Source of the DNA: a bacterium | Lineage (GTDB): Bacteria; JAMCPX01 | DNA: 64,000 nt | Direction: 5' to 3' | Assembly (NCBI GenBank): GCA_021787665.1 | Contig: JAJYLN010000009.1 | Location: 12,927 to 76,926 of the forward strand | Shown here: positions 26,708 to 36,511 of the stretch, piece by piece | Layout: every line of letters starts with the position of its first letter | Numbering within the stretch: the first letter of the stretch is position 1 | The notes under the pieces: generated by a model | What the model saw: only the letters and a program-made list of their open reading frames with translations | What the model was told of the DNA's origin: nothing | Databases searched by the model: none | Translations under genes and position numbers: made by a program

Positions 26708-27520
26708 CTAAAACTTCCTTATCCGATCGAACACACGCTTCAGGAAGGACTCGTCGTTTGTGGACTTTTTGAGAGGGCTCAGCGCGACCTCGATCGTCAT
26801 GCCCGGCTTGAGCGTCTCTGTATTGTTCGAGCCGAGAAAGCTTACCTTTACTCCGTACACCAGGCGGGTACGCTGCTCCTGTGTCTGTACATTTTTCGGC
26901 GTGAACTCGGCCTCATCGTTGATCTTGACGATCTTACCTTCGAATTCACGGTTGTTCAACTCGGGCAGGTAACCTTTCAGTGCCATGCCCGGCTTCAGCA
27001 GTGCAACATCCGGCTGCGGCACATAGATGTATGCCCAGATGTCCTTGATGTCCGCCAGCGTCAGGATCTTCATGCCGGGGACGACATATTCGCCCGGCTC
27101 GTGATACCTGCTCAGGACCGTCCCGTCGATAGGCGACTTGATCGTGCACCAGCCCAGGCGTATGTCGATGTCCTGTTTTTTGTTTCTTGCCAAATCCATC
27201 GCTGCTTTGGAGACAGCTCCGGTCTTGAACAGATGCAACGTCCTTGCATAGTCTATGTTGATGAGGTTTTCCGCCACTTTGAGGTCGTCGCACGATAGAA
27301 CGACCAGAGTCTGTCCCTTGACGACGTGATCGCCTTCATGCACTTTTACGGCCTTTATCGTCGAGGCGATCTGCGACGATAAGTCTATCATGGTCGCATC
27401 CAGGGTGCCTGCGTACTTAAAATCGTGCCGGGTATCCCAGTACCTTGCTATCAATATTGCCCCCAGTATCAGTGCGATAATAATAACGATTGTCTTCGGT
27501 GCCTTCTTCTTGCCTGCCAT
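26708..27520 (-). CDS. HlyD-family membrane fusion protein
   Basis: 270 residues: an N-terminal TM anchor (IVIIIALILGAILIA), a barrel-sandwich lipoyl-like half (VKVHEGDHVVKGQTLVVL), a short coiled coil, the second half (TIKSPIDGTVLSRY, GEYVVPGMKIL) and a beta-barrel (VPQPDVALLKPGM). It resembles YbhG/EmrA-type adaptors that link an inner-membrane ABC pump to TolC. ATG at 27520 overlaps the TAA of the regulator gene (TAATG), so it is coupled to the repressor. Confidence 0.9.
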   Translation of the reverse strand: MAGKKKAPKTIVIIIALILGAILIARYWDTRHDFKYAGTLDATMIDLSSQIASTIKAVKVHEGDHVVKGQTLVVLSCDDLKVAENLINIDYARTLHLFKTGAVSKAAMDLARNKKQDIDIRLGWCTIKSPIDGTVLSRYHEPGEYVVPGMKILTLADIKDIWAYIYVPQPDVALLKPGMALKGYLPELNNREFEGKIVKINDEAEFTPKNVQTQEQRTRLVYGVKVSFLGSNNTETLKPGMTIEVALSPLKKSTNDESFLKRVFDRIRKF

Positions 27521-28245
27521 TACCTGTCTCCTTTCTTCAATACCCCGTTCAAAAATATGCGGACCGTTTGCTGAATCCAACGCTCGCGTGTTTTTTCGTC
27601 CTCCAGCGAATAGCCGATAGAGATCTTGATCATCTTTGCGTTACTGATTGTGTGCCCGACGAGACTTCCGATATTCGCCGCCGCGTAAAAAGGATCAATA
27701 TCATCAGCTATTAAGCCTTTCTTTTTTGCTTGCTTAAAAAATTCTACCATAGCCTCAAAGTTCCTGCTCGCTACTGCTTTGAAGAAATCTTCCTTTGCGA
27801 TATCGGTCGTCTCGAACCATCTCTGGATAATGGTAAATATGTCGGGCTGCGAGATGACCGCTTCGATAAGCTGCCGCAAAAATATTTCGAGGCGGACTTT
27901 CATCTCGTCTCTGGTCGAAGGGGGCTGGAGTAGCTTTCGCGCGGCCTCCCACTTCTCTGTAGCGAACTGCTCTACGATGTGGCGGAAAAGGCCTACCTTC
28001 GACCCGAAATGATAGTGTACCGCAGCGATGTTTGCGTCCGCTGCTGTACATATGTCCTCGATCGAGACCCCGGCATAGCCTTTCTCGGCAAACAAGCGGG
28101 TGGCGGCCGTAACGATGCGTTGTGATGTCTCGTGGTCCGACTCGTTCCCCTGGTGGTGCAGGGCCGTTCCCGGTGCAACATGACGGGGCCCGTGATCCGC
28201 TGTTGGCCTTTTCAAGGACCTTTTTACTCTTTTCTCGGTGAGCAT
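27520..28245 (-). CDS. TetR/AcrR-family transcriptional regulator (CecR-like)
   Basis: 241 residues: about 40 poorly conserved basic residues, then a TetR helix-turn-helix (IVTAATRLFAEKGYAGVSIEDIC...NIAAVHYHFGSKVGLF), then a ligand domain of the DUF1956/CecR type. It heads the export operon and is divergent from the TolC gene, so it probably represses both directions and is relieved by the pump substrate. The start is tentative; a shorter form starting within the N-terminal 40 residues is possible. Confidence 0.9.
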   Translation of the reverse strand: MLTEKRVKRSLKRPTADHGPRHVAPGTALHHQGNESDHETSQRIVTAATRLFAEKGYAGVSIEDICTAADANIAAVHYHFGSKVGLFRHIVEQFATEKWEAARKLLQPPSTRDEMKVRLEIFLRQLIEAVISQPDIFTIIQRWFETTDIAKEDFFKAVASRNFEAMVEFFKQAKKKGLIADDIDPFYAAANIGSLVGHTISNAKMIKISIGYSLEDEKTRERWIQQTVRIFLNGVLKKGDR

Positions 28246-28274
28246 ACGGATCCGTTAAAACATTTGATATAGAT

Positions 28275-28338
28275 TGTCAAGTGAATATTATAAATAATAA
28301 AACAATTGTTTGACATTATTAAATAATTGATTTACATG
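28275..28338. promoter_or_regulatory. Divergent promoter region between TetR and TolC genes
   Basis: A very AT-rich stretch holds TGTCAA (28275-28280) and TTGACA (28310-28315), perfect -35 boxes pointing in opposite directions, separated by about 29 bases that include the 8-base palindrome ACAATTGT (28302-28309), a candidate TetR operator. The matching -10 boxes are poor (rightward TACATG at 28333-28338). Downstream, 28366-28383 is a perfect 7-base hairpin ATCCGCC/GGCGGAT with T-rich bases after it, in the TolC leader. Confidence 0.45.
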
Positions 28339-28449
28339 GTTGCGATCGTGAACAGGGCAGGAGCGATCCGCCAGGAGGCGGATTCTTTCGAATAGGATGC
28401 ACTATTCCTGTTTTTGTGGGACTCCGGACCGAGGAAAAGGAGGAAGGTT

Positions 28450-29784
28450 ATGAAGGTCATGAGGACATTGGCTATGGTATGCGTTGCGGCGCTTTTCGCG
28501 GTGACTGCCGCCTATGGCGATCAGGTATGCCAGAACATAAGCATGGACGAAGCTGTGAAGCTCGCGCTTGCCCATAACCCGGGCATCAAGCAAGCCGTGC
28601 AGGATGTGAGGGCAGCGGAGTCGAGGATTAGTCAGGCACGGGCCGGATTTATGCCGAGCATAACCGCTTCAGCCTCCTATATCTTTGCCCACGAGGTCCC
28701 GAAGATCGGTATTCCTGCAAACTCGATAGGTCCGGGCTTCCCGCCATCGAATATCGAATCGAGGCTCGATTCGACCTACACATACAACGCTGGGTTTAAT
28801 GCGACGTGGACGCTGTTTGCAGGGGGCATGATCCTGAACAGCTACAGCGCTACGAAGGACCTGTTCAAGGCCGCATCGTACACCGAGCAGGACACACGGC
28901 TGGACACGGTATACCGGGTAAAAGAGGCGTACTATGACCTTTTGCTCGCACAGGACTCGGTCGGCGTTATACGGCATTCCATGGACCTCGCGAAAGAGCA
29001 GTACAGAAACGCGAAGAGCAGGTTCGAGGCGGGCAGCGTATCGGACCTCGATGTGCTCAATGCGAAGGTCAGCGTATCGAACCTCAGGCCGCAACTTCTT
29101 GCCGCACAGAACAATATAAAGCTCGCGGAACTTACCCTGAGTAACCTGATGGGCGTGGCGTTCACGGACGCTATATGCGGCAACCCGGCTGTCGCCATGC
29201 CTGCGCTGCCGGGGTCACTCGATGACCTGCAGGCTGAAGCTGAGCACAGCAATTTCCAGCTCAAGGCATTGGAAGGCCAAATCAGCGCCTCGAAGGCCTC
29301 CCTGGCAGTGTCGGCCGGGAAGTTCTCACCGACGCTTGCCCTTATGGCAAACTATAACTGGCTGACCAACGATTTCTCGGGAGCATGGCAGCCGGTATAT
29401 CAGGCCGCACTGGTACTGGCCCTTCCTTTGTTCAATGGCGGGGGTGATGTGGGAAGGGTAAGTGAAGCCGATGCAAATTACCGTAAGCTGCTCTCTGTGA
29501 GGTATCAGCTCAGGGACACCATCGGAGTGGTGATGGAGACGGCATATGCCAACGCCCTCGTTGCTCAGAAGGAGCTACGGTCCTCCGAAGATGCGCTGGT
29601 GACCGCGCAGAAGGCCGAGTCGATGGCTGAGGAGCAGTACAGGGCCGGTACCGCCATCAATACGGACGTGCTGAATGCCAATGTGGGGCTCAGGGAAGCG
29701 CAGCTCGACTACATAAAGGCAAAGTACAGCTACCTTACCGCACTGGCGCAGCTCGACAGGATCGAAGGCAAGACGGCGTATTGA
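28450..29784 (+). CDS. TolC-family outer-membrane efflux protein
   Basis: 444 residues with a signal peptide (AALFAVTAAYG) and the two tandem TolC repeats: each has a MDEAVKLALAHNP-type opening and long helical hairpins (RFEAGSVSDLDVLNAKVSVS and EQYRAGTAINTDVLNANV). It forms the trimeric tunnel across the outer membrane. A strong ribosome site (AAAAGGAGGAAGG) fixes the ATG at 28450. It is divergent from the TetR-HlyD-ABC operon and completes that tripartite system. Confidence 0.92.
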   Translation: MKVMRTLAMVCVAALFAVTAAYGDQVCQNISMDEAVKLALAHNPGIKQAVQDVRAAESRISQARAGFMPSITASASYIFAHEVPKIGIPANSIGPGFPPSNIESRLDSTYTYNAGFNATWTLFAGGMILNSYSATKDLFKAASYTEQDTRLDTVYRVKEAYYDLLLAQDSVGVIRHSMDLAKEQYRNAKSRFEAGSVSDLDVLNAKVSVSNLRPQLLAAQNNIKLAELTLSNLMGVAFTDAICGNPAVAMPALPGSLDDLQAEAEHSNFQLKALEGQISASKASLAVSAGKFSPTLALMANYNWLTNDFSGAWQPVYQAALVLALPLFNGGGDVGRVSEADANYRKLLSVRYQLRDTIGVVMETAYANALVAQKELRSSEDALVTAQKAESMAEEQYRAGTAINTDVLNANVGLREAQLDYIKAKYSYLTALAQLDRIEGKTAY

Positions 29785-29793
29785 ACGGGAGCT

Positions 29794-29822
29794 TGCCGGG
29801 CGCTTGGCCTGTCGGCATTTTT
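29794..29822 (+). terminator. Possible terminator after the TolC gene
   Basis: A short inverted repeat TGCCG/CGGCA with a 14-base loop is followed by five T residues, ten bases after the TolC stop. The stem is short, so the call is tentative; the next gene starts 17 bases later. Confidence 0.4.
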
Positions 29823-29839
29823 GTGCTACGGTGACGTAC

Positions 29840-30253
29840 ATGACCGAAAAGGAGTTATGGAAGGATGTCGAGGCCAACCCCTCCGACGAGACGCTGCATC
29901 AGAAGTACGTTAATGCCTGTGTGAAGCATAACCTCGAGAAGGAGGCCATCCAGCGGTATCGGCAGATCCAGAGCACGTATCCCGCAATCGCTGCAAAGTT
30001 TACGAAACAGCTGGTAACGGTACTCCAGTTCAAGTTGATGCCTTCGCATAGCGATATGGAGGCCCTCAAGCCGACGAAGAATCTAATCATGAGATTGTTC
30101 GGGTTCGAATATTCGATACTGATCAGCGGCGTCCTTTCTCTCGCGTATGGGCTGATCGCGGGCTCACCGTCTCAGACGTGGCTCGGTGTCGCCATCATCC
30201 TGGGGTTCATGGGCTATAAGTACTTCAGGGTAAAGCGGGCACGGCGGGGATAG
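29840..30253 (+). CDS. Membrane-anchored hypothetical protein with TPR-like N-terminus
   Basis: 137 residues from the ATG at 29840 (MTEKELWKDVEANPS). The first 75 residues are helical and TPR-like (DETLHQKYVNACVKHN, EAIQRYRQIQSTYP), and the C-terminal third holds two hydrophobic segments (ILISGVLSLAYGLIAG, WLGVAIILGFMGY) and a basic tail. I do not know the family. Codon use is like that of its neighbours. The following 30254-30482 shows no convincing gene on either strand. Confidence 0.65.
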   Translation: MTEKELWKDVEANPSDETLHQKYVNACVKHNLEKEAIQRYRQIQSTYPAIAAKFTKQLVTVLQFKLMPSHSDMEALKPTKNLIMRLFGFEYSILISGVLSLAYGLIAGSPSQTWLGVAIILGFMGYKYFRVKRARRG

Positions 30254-30482
30254 GACGTCATAGGCGTCTGTTGGATGAACAAGTATTGAACGTTCCATTC
30301 GGTTAGATCATTCTCGGCGCATGACCACTTTTTTGCAGCTATCGAAATCTTCAAGAGCCGGGTGGCCTTCAGTGTAGCGGACAGCTCGCTCTGGTCCATC
30401 TCGCAACAGAGTGCTCTGCGGGCACCGACAAGCTCATGGTCTGCGACGACCTATTCGTTATCTGAGTCCCGCCCCTGCCAGG

Positions 30483-30776
30483 CTAAACCCTCAGCACAAC
30501 CATGCTCAGCAGGATGAGCGTGCACAGGCATAGCGCGACAGCAGCCCACTTCCATTCTTTCCTGTACAAAAAGTAGATGGCCGCCAGAAGCAGGGCAGTG
30601 ACGGGCGTGAACACGAGGATGACGATAGACAGGTGGGCAAGGGCGTCGAAGATCGCGGCGGTGCCGGAGGAGTGTCCGGTGTCCGTCAGTTTCAGCACGG
30701 CAGCGGCCCCGGAGATTGCCATGCCCGTGTAGGAGCCGATCTTTATGACCTTGCTGATCAGCGTTCGCTCGTTCAC
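30483..30776 (-). CDS. DUF1634 membrane protein
   Basis: 97 residues with three hydrophobic helices and the family pattern ISKVIKIGSYTGM...LTPVTALLLAA-like segment (VFTPVTALLLAAIYFLYRKEW). DUF1634 proteins are almost always encoded next to a TauE/SafE exporter and are thought to be its small partner. That is the case here: the start overlaps the exporter stop by four bases. Confidence 0.82.
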   Translation of the reverse strand: MNERTLISKVIKIGSYTGMAISGAAAVLKLTDTGHSSGTAAIFDALAHLSIVILVFTPVTALLLAAIYFLYRKEWKWAAVALCLCTLILLSMVVLRV

Positions 30777-31537
30777 AGAGAGGCCCTCATTGCCTGATAG
30801 AGCATCTCAGCCGCGATGATCAGGAGCATAACCGCGAAAATGCGCTTGAGGAGTACCGCATCGATCGTTTTGAGCCGTGAGGCACCGAGCTTCGCGCCGA
30901 TGAAGACACCAAGACCTACCGGCACGGCAACCGAAAAGTTTATCGAGCCCCTGAGCAGGTATACCAGTACCGCCGCAGACGCGGTGGCACCGATCATGAA
31001 GTTGCTCGTTGCGGTCGTTATTTTCACGGGCACGCCCATGATGAGGTGCATGACCGGGACGTTGATGGCACCACCTCCCACGCCGAGCATGCCGGCCACG
31101 ATGCCGGATACGCCGGTGAGCGTAATGCCGGTTGCGTAGTGACGGTAATCGCCCGGGCCGGTATCGGCCGGTGATCGTCTCCGGATCATCTCGAACGAGG
31201 CGTAGACGATGATAACCGAGAACAGCATCTCCAGGATGCTGTCTTTGATCGCGTGGGACGCGAGACTCCCCAGGACAGCGCCTGTCGTCGCGCCGAGCGC
31301 AAGCAACATCCCGAGTCGTAGGTCTGTTAGACCTTCGTCTATGTACCGTGCGCTTCCCCCGAGCGACGTCATCAATACCCCCACGATGCTCGCCGCGATG
31401 GCCTCATGCATCGTTAGGTGAAAATAAGGTATCAGCGCAAGACAAGGCACGATGATAGCTCCGCCGCCGAGACCGAGAAGCGCGCCCAGCGTGCCTGCAA
31501 CCAGGCCCACCAGGAAAAGAAGTATCGGGTAAGCCAT
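30773..31537 (-). CDS. TauE/SafE-family sulfite/anion exporter
   Basis: 254 residues, eight or so TM helices, with the duplicated family motif: GLGGGAIIVPCL in the N-half and GVGGGAINVPVM in the C-half. These transporters move sulfite, sulfoacetate or other organosulfur anions. ATG at 31537 is preferred because GGAGGA lies ten bases upstream; a longer form starts at 31555 within the upstream gene's end. The DUF1634 partner follows. Confidence 0.88.
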   Translation of the reverse strand: MAYPILLFLVGLVAGTLGALLGLGGGAIIVPCLALIPYFHLTMHEAIAASIVGVLMTSLGGSARYIDEGLTDLRLGMLLALGATTGAVLGSLASHAIKDSILEMLFSVIIVYASFEMIRRRSPADTGPGDYRHYATGITLTGVSGIVAGMLGVGGGAINVPVMHLIMGVPVKITTATSNFMIGATASAAVLVYLLRGSINFSVAVPVGLGVFIGAKLGASRLKTIDAVLLKRIFAVMLLIIAAEMLYQAMRASL

Positions 31538-31538
31538 A

Positions 31539-33455
31539 CTATCGGTGTCCTCCATCCCCGGCCGGATGGTCTCTGGAGAAGCCGATCATGAACCTCTCGA
31601 ACTCGCCGGCAGGCAGGGGTCGTGAAAAGTAGTAGCCCTGTGCCTCGTCGCATCCTGCATCTCTCAGGAAATCGGCCTGCTCTTTCTTGTCGGTTCCCTC
31701 TGCTATGGTCTTGAGATGGAAGACGCGTGCCAGAGAGATGATCGTTTCCGTGATGGCTGCATTCTCCCTGTCCTGCGGGACGTTTTTTACGAACGAGATG
31801 TCGATCTTCAGGGCCGTAACCGGTAGCTTCTTCAGGTACGAGAGCGAGGAGTACCCGGTGCCGAAGTCGTCGAGAGACACGGATATCCCGCAATCTCTCA
31901 CCTGGAGAATTTTTTCGACGTTCCTCTCGATGTTTTTCATAAACAGGCTCTCGGTTATCTCGAGCTCTACATCGGATGGTTTGATACCTGCTTCCTTTAT
32001 CGCTGTTATCGTCATGCTTGCGAAGTCTTGTTGCTCGAGTTGCTCGGCCGATACGTTGACTGCGACCCTCAGCGCATGGCCTTTCTCCTTCCACAGCCGT
32101 ATCTGTCTCGATGCCTCTCCCAGTACCCATTGGCCGACGTTCAGGATCATTCCCGTTTCTTCGAGGATCGGTATGAACCGTACGGGCTTTACCAGTCCCT
32201 CATCAGGGTCCTTCCACCGCAGCAGGGCCTCTGCACCGATGATCGTAAAGGTCTTCAGGTCTATTTTCGGCTCGTAGTATACCATGAACTCCCGGTTCTC
32301 GAACGCTTTTACGAGCTTGATCTTCATCTTTGCTATCTCGGAGAGCCGCTGGTTTATGGCGGGCGAGTAGATGATAAGGCTGTTCTTTCCTGTCTCCTTT
32401 GCCCGTGCCAGGGACGCCTCAGCGAGCTTGATCAGCTCTTCCGCGTTCTTGCCATCGTCCGGGTATATGGATATGCCCATACTGAAGGTTATGGACACCT
32501 CCCGGTCTCCTGTGATGATCGGCTTCGAGAATGCGGCGTTTACGCTCTCCACTCGCCTGTAGATAGCTTCCTCGTCGCTGAGGTCGGTGCCGATGAGGGC
32601 AAACTCGTCAGCGCTGATCCTTCCCAGGAGGTCCGGTGGCTTTGTTATGGAAGATAGCCTCTGCGCTATACCCTTGAGCAACATATCTCCCTTTGTGTAG
32701 CCGAGTAGGTCGTTTATGCCCTTGAATCTGTCAATGTCCATCACTATCAGGGCGAGAAGTTTGCCGGACGCAGCCGAGCCATCGATGAGCCTCTGGAGCC
32801 CCTGCAGCAGATGCTCCCTTGTCAGCAGGCCGCTCAACGGGTCGAAGATCAACAGATACCTCGCTTTTTGGAGTTTGCCTATGTTGCTGAGTGCGAAGGA
32901 CACGTCTCCCGCTATCTCCTCCAATACCCTCGTCTCGTCCTTCCCGAAGGTGAACGGCGTACCGGCGTAGAGCGTGATGGCGCCGATGACCTCGTCGTCG
33001 GAGCTAATGGGCAGGGCGGCGTACGCCCTGAACCCGAAGCTCAGCGCCCTTTCCTTCCATGCGCTCGATACGGCGGCGTGTCCGACGTCATTGCTCGCAA
33101 CGATGCGCTTATCCCTGATCGCCGCGGCTGTAGGGTCCGTGGAGTGGTCGGCCCCCTGCGATAGCGGGAGCCTTATGTCTTTGATATAGGCCTCGCCCTC
33201 GCCCCAGAGGCTGACTGGCCTTATCTCCATGGTCTCCTTGTCCAGGAGGCCGATCCAAGCAAACTTGAACCCCCCCTCGTCCACGATGATCGGACATACG
33301 CTCTCGAACAGTTCGTTGACGTCGTCGACCCTGATAATGAACTCGTTTATTTTGCTCAGCACGCTATACAGGTTGTTCATCCCTTTCATGCGCCTGAGGT
33401 CTTCTTCCGTGATCGCCGGGGGCTTCTTGCTGCTGTCTGCAGCGGTATGGTCCAT
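31539..33455 (-). CDS. GAF-GGDEF-EAL protein, probable c-di-GMP phosphodiesterase
   Basis: About 638 residues. It has an N-terminal helix and GAF sensor (FAWIGLLDKETM, YAALPISSDDEVIGAITLY), a GGDEF domain in which the catalytic GGDEF is replaced by SADEF, and a complete EAL domain: EALLRW, NVSAEQLE, ELEITES, DDFGTGYSSL, ALKIDISFV and AEGTDKKEQ, ending QGYYFSRPL. The cyclase half should be inactive or serve as a GTP sensor, while the EAL half looks able to hydrolyse c-di-GMP. The ATG at 33455 is chosen over one 15 codons upstream. It is upstream of the exporter gene on the same strand. Confidence 0.9.
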   Translation of the reverse strand: MDHTAADSSKKPPAITEEDLRRMKGMNNLYSVLSKINEFIIRVDDVNELFESVCPIIVDEGGFKFAWIGLLDKETMEIRPVSLWGEGEAYIKDIRLPLSQGADHSTDPTAAAIRDKRIVASNDVGHAAVSSAWKERALSFGFRAYAALPISSDDEVIGAITLYAGTPFTFGKDETRVLEEIAGDVSFALSNIGKLQKARYLLIFDPLSGLLTREHLLQGLQRLIDGSAASGKLLALIVMDIDRFKGINDLLGYTKGDMLLKGIAQRLSSITKPPDLLGRISADEFALIGTDLSDEEAIYRRVESVNAAFSKPIITGDREVSITFSMGISIYPDDGKNAEELIKLAEASLARAKETGKNSLIIYSPAINQRLSEIAKMKIKLVKAFENREFMVYYEPKIDLKTFTIIGAEALLRWKDPDEGLVKPVRFIPILEETGMILNVGQWVLGEASRQIRLWKEKGHALRVAVNVSAEQLEQQDFASMTITAIKEAGIKPSDVELEITESLFMKNIERNVEKILQVRDCGISVSLDDFGTGYSSLSYLKKLPVTALKIDISFVKNVPQDRENAAITETIISLARVFHLKTIAEGTDKKEQADFLRDAGCDEAQGYYFSRPLPAGEFERFMIGFSRDHPAGDGGHR

Positions 33456-33610
33456 GGCCGATAAAATAACATACCGGCGTAAAATTACAAGGCTCAACAA
33501 GGGAGGCTATCCAGCGTGTTCCCCCGGTTTAATCATGCCCACCTGAAGGAAATCGTTACCGATGTATCAAGGATGTGTCAGGAGGTACGCCCATGCCGGT
33601 GTATCCGCCG

Positions 33611-36511
33611 CTACGAGCACATCACCGAGAAGGGACAGTACTTGCAGGTGTTCGGATCGTCCGCCGGTGCGAATGGGGTATCGAGATTGAAGATCTCATG
33701 TATCAGGGTATCGATGACCTCCCGGCACGTATCGTAATATAGCTGCCGGTCTATCTGAGCACGGCCGCCTCGGTCGAAAAGGTTCGTCTTCATGTCTTTG
33801 CCGCTTTGTTTCCCGAGCATCAGCAGCGTGGCTTCCATCTGATTTATGCCGATGTCCGGATGCTGGTATCTGTAAAGCATGATGTAGAAAGGCAGTTGTA
33901 CCGATTTGATCCGGTCTTTCCATCTTGCGCGATTTTCAGGCCTGAAATCTTCTGTGTCCTTCGACGGGACGTCGCTGCTTGAGCCCGTCTTGTAGTCTAT
34001 GATGTATATGTTTCCTCCCCTGCGGTCAACCCTGTCTATCTTGCCGATAAGCTTTATATCGTACCCACCTGCACGGTACGGCATCCGATGCCAGTCCTCC
34101 ACTTCCTGTATTACGATGTCTTTCTGCTCCGTGGTGTCCTGCAGGAGGATAAGCTGCAAACGTCTTCGTATCTGGCTTTTTACGATGTAGCTGAACCCGT
34201 CTTCATACTCCGAGTATTCCTTTTCGAACACTTCGTCTATAATCCTATGGAGTCTCCCGCGATCTGCTTCATCTATGCGCAGCGGTTTATGCGTCTTGGG
34301 CTCATAAAACCTTTCCAGTATTGCATGGACGATAATCCCGATGTCCCTTGCCTCAAAATCGGATGTGGTATCAGCCCTTTCCTCGAAGCCGAGGACTTGT
34401 TGATAATAGAAGCCCAGTTGACACCGGAGATAGGTGTCAAGGCTGCTCGGGGAAATGCTCTTGTTCCGGGCAAGGTAATCGAGCATCTGCCTTGATTTCT
34501 GGACTTCGGACGGCTTGCCCGTCGAAAACGACACCTGCAGGGACACCTTGTCCTCATACACCTCGTCGTTTTTCTTTTTAATGTCCCACAGGATCCTTTG
34601 CACGAACCTGCTCGGCTCCGTGTCCTGATTGTCGAGATAGAAGACGTGGGAACGATCTGCCTGCATCAACAGGAGATAAAAATAATATTTGTAGATCGCT
34701 TCCGTCATCCTGTACGTGGTGAGTCCCAGGTGTTTTCTGACCTCGTAGGGCAGCAGGGGGTCTTCTTTTCTGCCGGCTGGAATAATCCCCTCATTGGCGT
34801 CCAGGAAATACACGGACCGGAACTTGAGGTTCCGTGTCTCAAGGAAACCGAGGACCTGCAGTCCCTTTAACGGCGTTCCCGTGAACGGGACGCTCAGCCC
34901 ATTCAAATAGTTTCTGATGAGCAGGAAATAAGCAGAGTCCCTGTCGAATTTCAGCGCACCCAGCCCTGAGAGCCTTAGCCTGTGCAGGTGCTCGATCAGG
35001 CTGTACACGAACTCGTCATAGTATTCATGCAGGTTCGCCGTGCTTTTTTCGGAGATCAGGGATACCAGTGCGAGGATCCGTTCGGCAAAGCCGGCAATGT
35101 CCTGAATCGACTCAAAAGCCCTGATTGCATGGTCGTGCAAAAACTTGAGGTGATTGGCAACGTCGTTCACGGACAGCGCCGCAACGGCAGAAGCGTTTAT
35201 TCTGCAAAAGTTCAGAAGATCGACCTTTTTATTTCTCACCTCGATGGCATAGTCGCCGTGCTCTACCCCTTCGAGTGTAATCGTCTTGCCGAGGTTTGCG
35301 GACAAGACCTCTTCGAGGCTATGGACTATGATCCTCGATACCTCGGACGAGCCGATACACTTTATGTTCTTTATATAGGGATGGAGCATAAGCCTGAGGT
35401 AGGTGTCGACAGGATACCGGGCATCGTGCGCCCGTTCCTGCAGCCCGAAGATGTTCTCAAGCATGGAATAGACCGGTGTAGAAACGATGGGATAGCCCAT
35501 CGATATGTTGAAATCGTTGCGGGCGAGCGGCAAGGTCCAGTTTACGACCGGGAAGAGCAGCCCCGGATCGGGTACGACGATAGCATCCTTTGCCGTAAAA
35601 GCAGCTTTTTTCTCTTTTTGTAACACGTCGTTGAGCGCGAATATCTGGGCGTGACTGTCCGATGCCTTGTGGAACGTCACACTGCAGTCCGACCAATCGA
35701 CGTCTGTATTGAGGGATTCGTCGCGTATGGACAAGAATTTCGTACCGTCACCGAGCCCTGGTCCGTTTTGAAAAACAAACTGGACATTGGGCAGGTCTTT
35801 TATCGATGAAAATATGCTTTTCTCCGATTGCGTAAAACTGAAAAAACCCGCGATCAAGATATGCTCGAAGTCGTTCAAAAAACCGGACGATTGCTTCGGG
35901 TCTGTTGCAAGCCTGTCATAGAGCATGGAGCGCGTCATGAGCCCGCGTGCTTCCATGAGCTCATAAAACTTCTCATAGAGTGTGGAAAAATGGCCGAGCT
36001 TCAGGGAAAAGCGTTTGAGCCTGTCCCTGAAGAAGGGCCTTTCATCGAAGTATGTATCGACGGATCGAATGGTCGCCATAGGCACGCGCTGAATTTTCAG
36101 TTCTTCGAAGGCTTTGAATAGCTCCATTCCCCACGGGAAAAACTCGTCGAGAGAGATGCCCGGGGAACCGCCGGGCGGCGTTCCTTCTTTTGATCCCGTG
36201 AAAAGAGCGCCGGCATCCGTCCGGTGTTCTTTGTAGAGGATGGCTATCGCATCGATGTCCGTTGCCTCTTTCCCTATACGCCCAGTCGTTTTCTGCCAGT
36301 ATAGTATGAACTCGTCGATTGAAAGAATGAGGGGCGGTTCATAGACTTTCCCGAGTTTTTCGGCGAGATATTTTCGTAGGAAATAGGACGGTCTCTTGCC
36401 GGGGAAGATGACCATATTGTTCTGCAATGTCCGCGATTCAAGTAAGGTGGCGCCGATACTGCCGATGACATCGTCCCTTGCGCCGAGGATCGTATAAGAA
36501 GGCGTATTCAT
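33611..36511 (-). CDS. addB: AddB-like helicase/nuclease subunit
   Basis: 966 residues. The N-terminal part is a degenerate UvrD-like fold with no intact Walker A; the C-terminal part is a PD-(D/E)XK nuclease: GIIVHAILERFYE, GKIDRVDRRGG and IIDYKTGSS hold the catalytic Asp and Lys. Cysteines at the start of the domain (YLRCQLGFYYQ) and the end (CKYCPFSVMC) match the Fe-S staple of AddB. With AddA it resects double-strand breaks for RecA loading. The start overlaps the stop of the small nuclease gene by four bases. Confidence 0.85.
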   Translation of the reverse strand: MNTPSYTILGARDDVIGSIGATLLESRTLQNNMVIFPGKRPSYFLRKYLAEKLGKVYEPPLILSIDEFILYWQKTTGRIGKEATDIDAIAILYKEHRTDAGALFTGSKEGTPPGGSPGISLDEFFPWGMELFKAFEELKIQRVPMATIRSVDTYFDERPFFRDRLKRFSLKLGHFSTLYEKFYELMEARGLMTRSMLYDRLATDPKQSSGFLNDFEHILIAGFFSFTQSEKSIFSSIKDLPNVQFVFQNGPGLGDGTKFLSIRDESLNTDVDWSDCSVTFHKASDSHAQIFALNDVLQKEKKAAFTAKDAIVVPDPGLLFPVVNWTLPLARNDFNISMGYPIVSTPVYSMLENIFGLQERAHDARYPVDTYLRLMLHPYIKNIKCIGSSEVSRIIVHSLEEVLSANLGKTITLEGVEHGDYAIEVRNKKVDLLNFCRINASAVAALSVNDVANHLKFLHDHAIRAFESIQDIAGFAERILALVSLISEKSTANLHEYYDEFVYSLIEHLHRLRLSGLGALKFDRDSAYFLLIRNYLNGLSVPFTGTPLKGLQVLGFLETRNLKFRSVYFLDANEGIIPAGRKEDPLLPYEVRKHLGLTTYRMTEAIYKYYFYLLLMQADRSHVFYLDNQDTEPSRFVQRILWDIKKKNDEVYEDKVSLQVSFSTGKPSEVQKSRQMLDYLARNKSISPSSLDTYLRCQLGFYYQQVLGFEERADTTSDFEARDIGIIVHAILERFYEPKTHKPLRIDEADRGRLHRIIDEVFEKEYSEYEDGFSYIVKSQIRRRLQLILLQDTTEQKDIVIQEVEDWHRMPYRAGGYDIKLIGKIDRVDRRGGNIYIIDYKTGSSSDVPSKDTEDFRPENRARWKDRIKSVQLPFYIMLYRYQHPDIGINQMEATLLMLGKQSGKDMKTNLFDRGGRAQIDRQLYYDTCREVIDTLIHEIFNLDTPFAPADDPNTCKYCPFSVMCS

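Noticed and set aside
33516-33737. A 73-codon plus-strand frame at the addB 3' end.
   Set aside because: Mostly antisense to addB; no start signal or recognisable domain.
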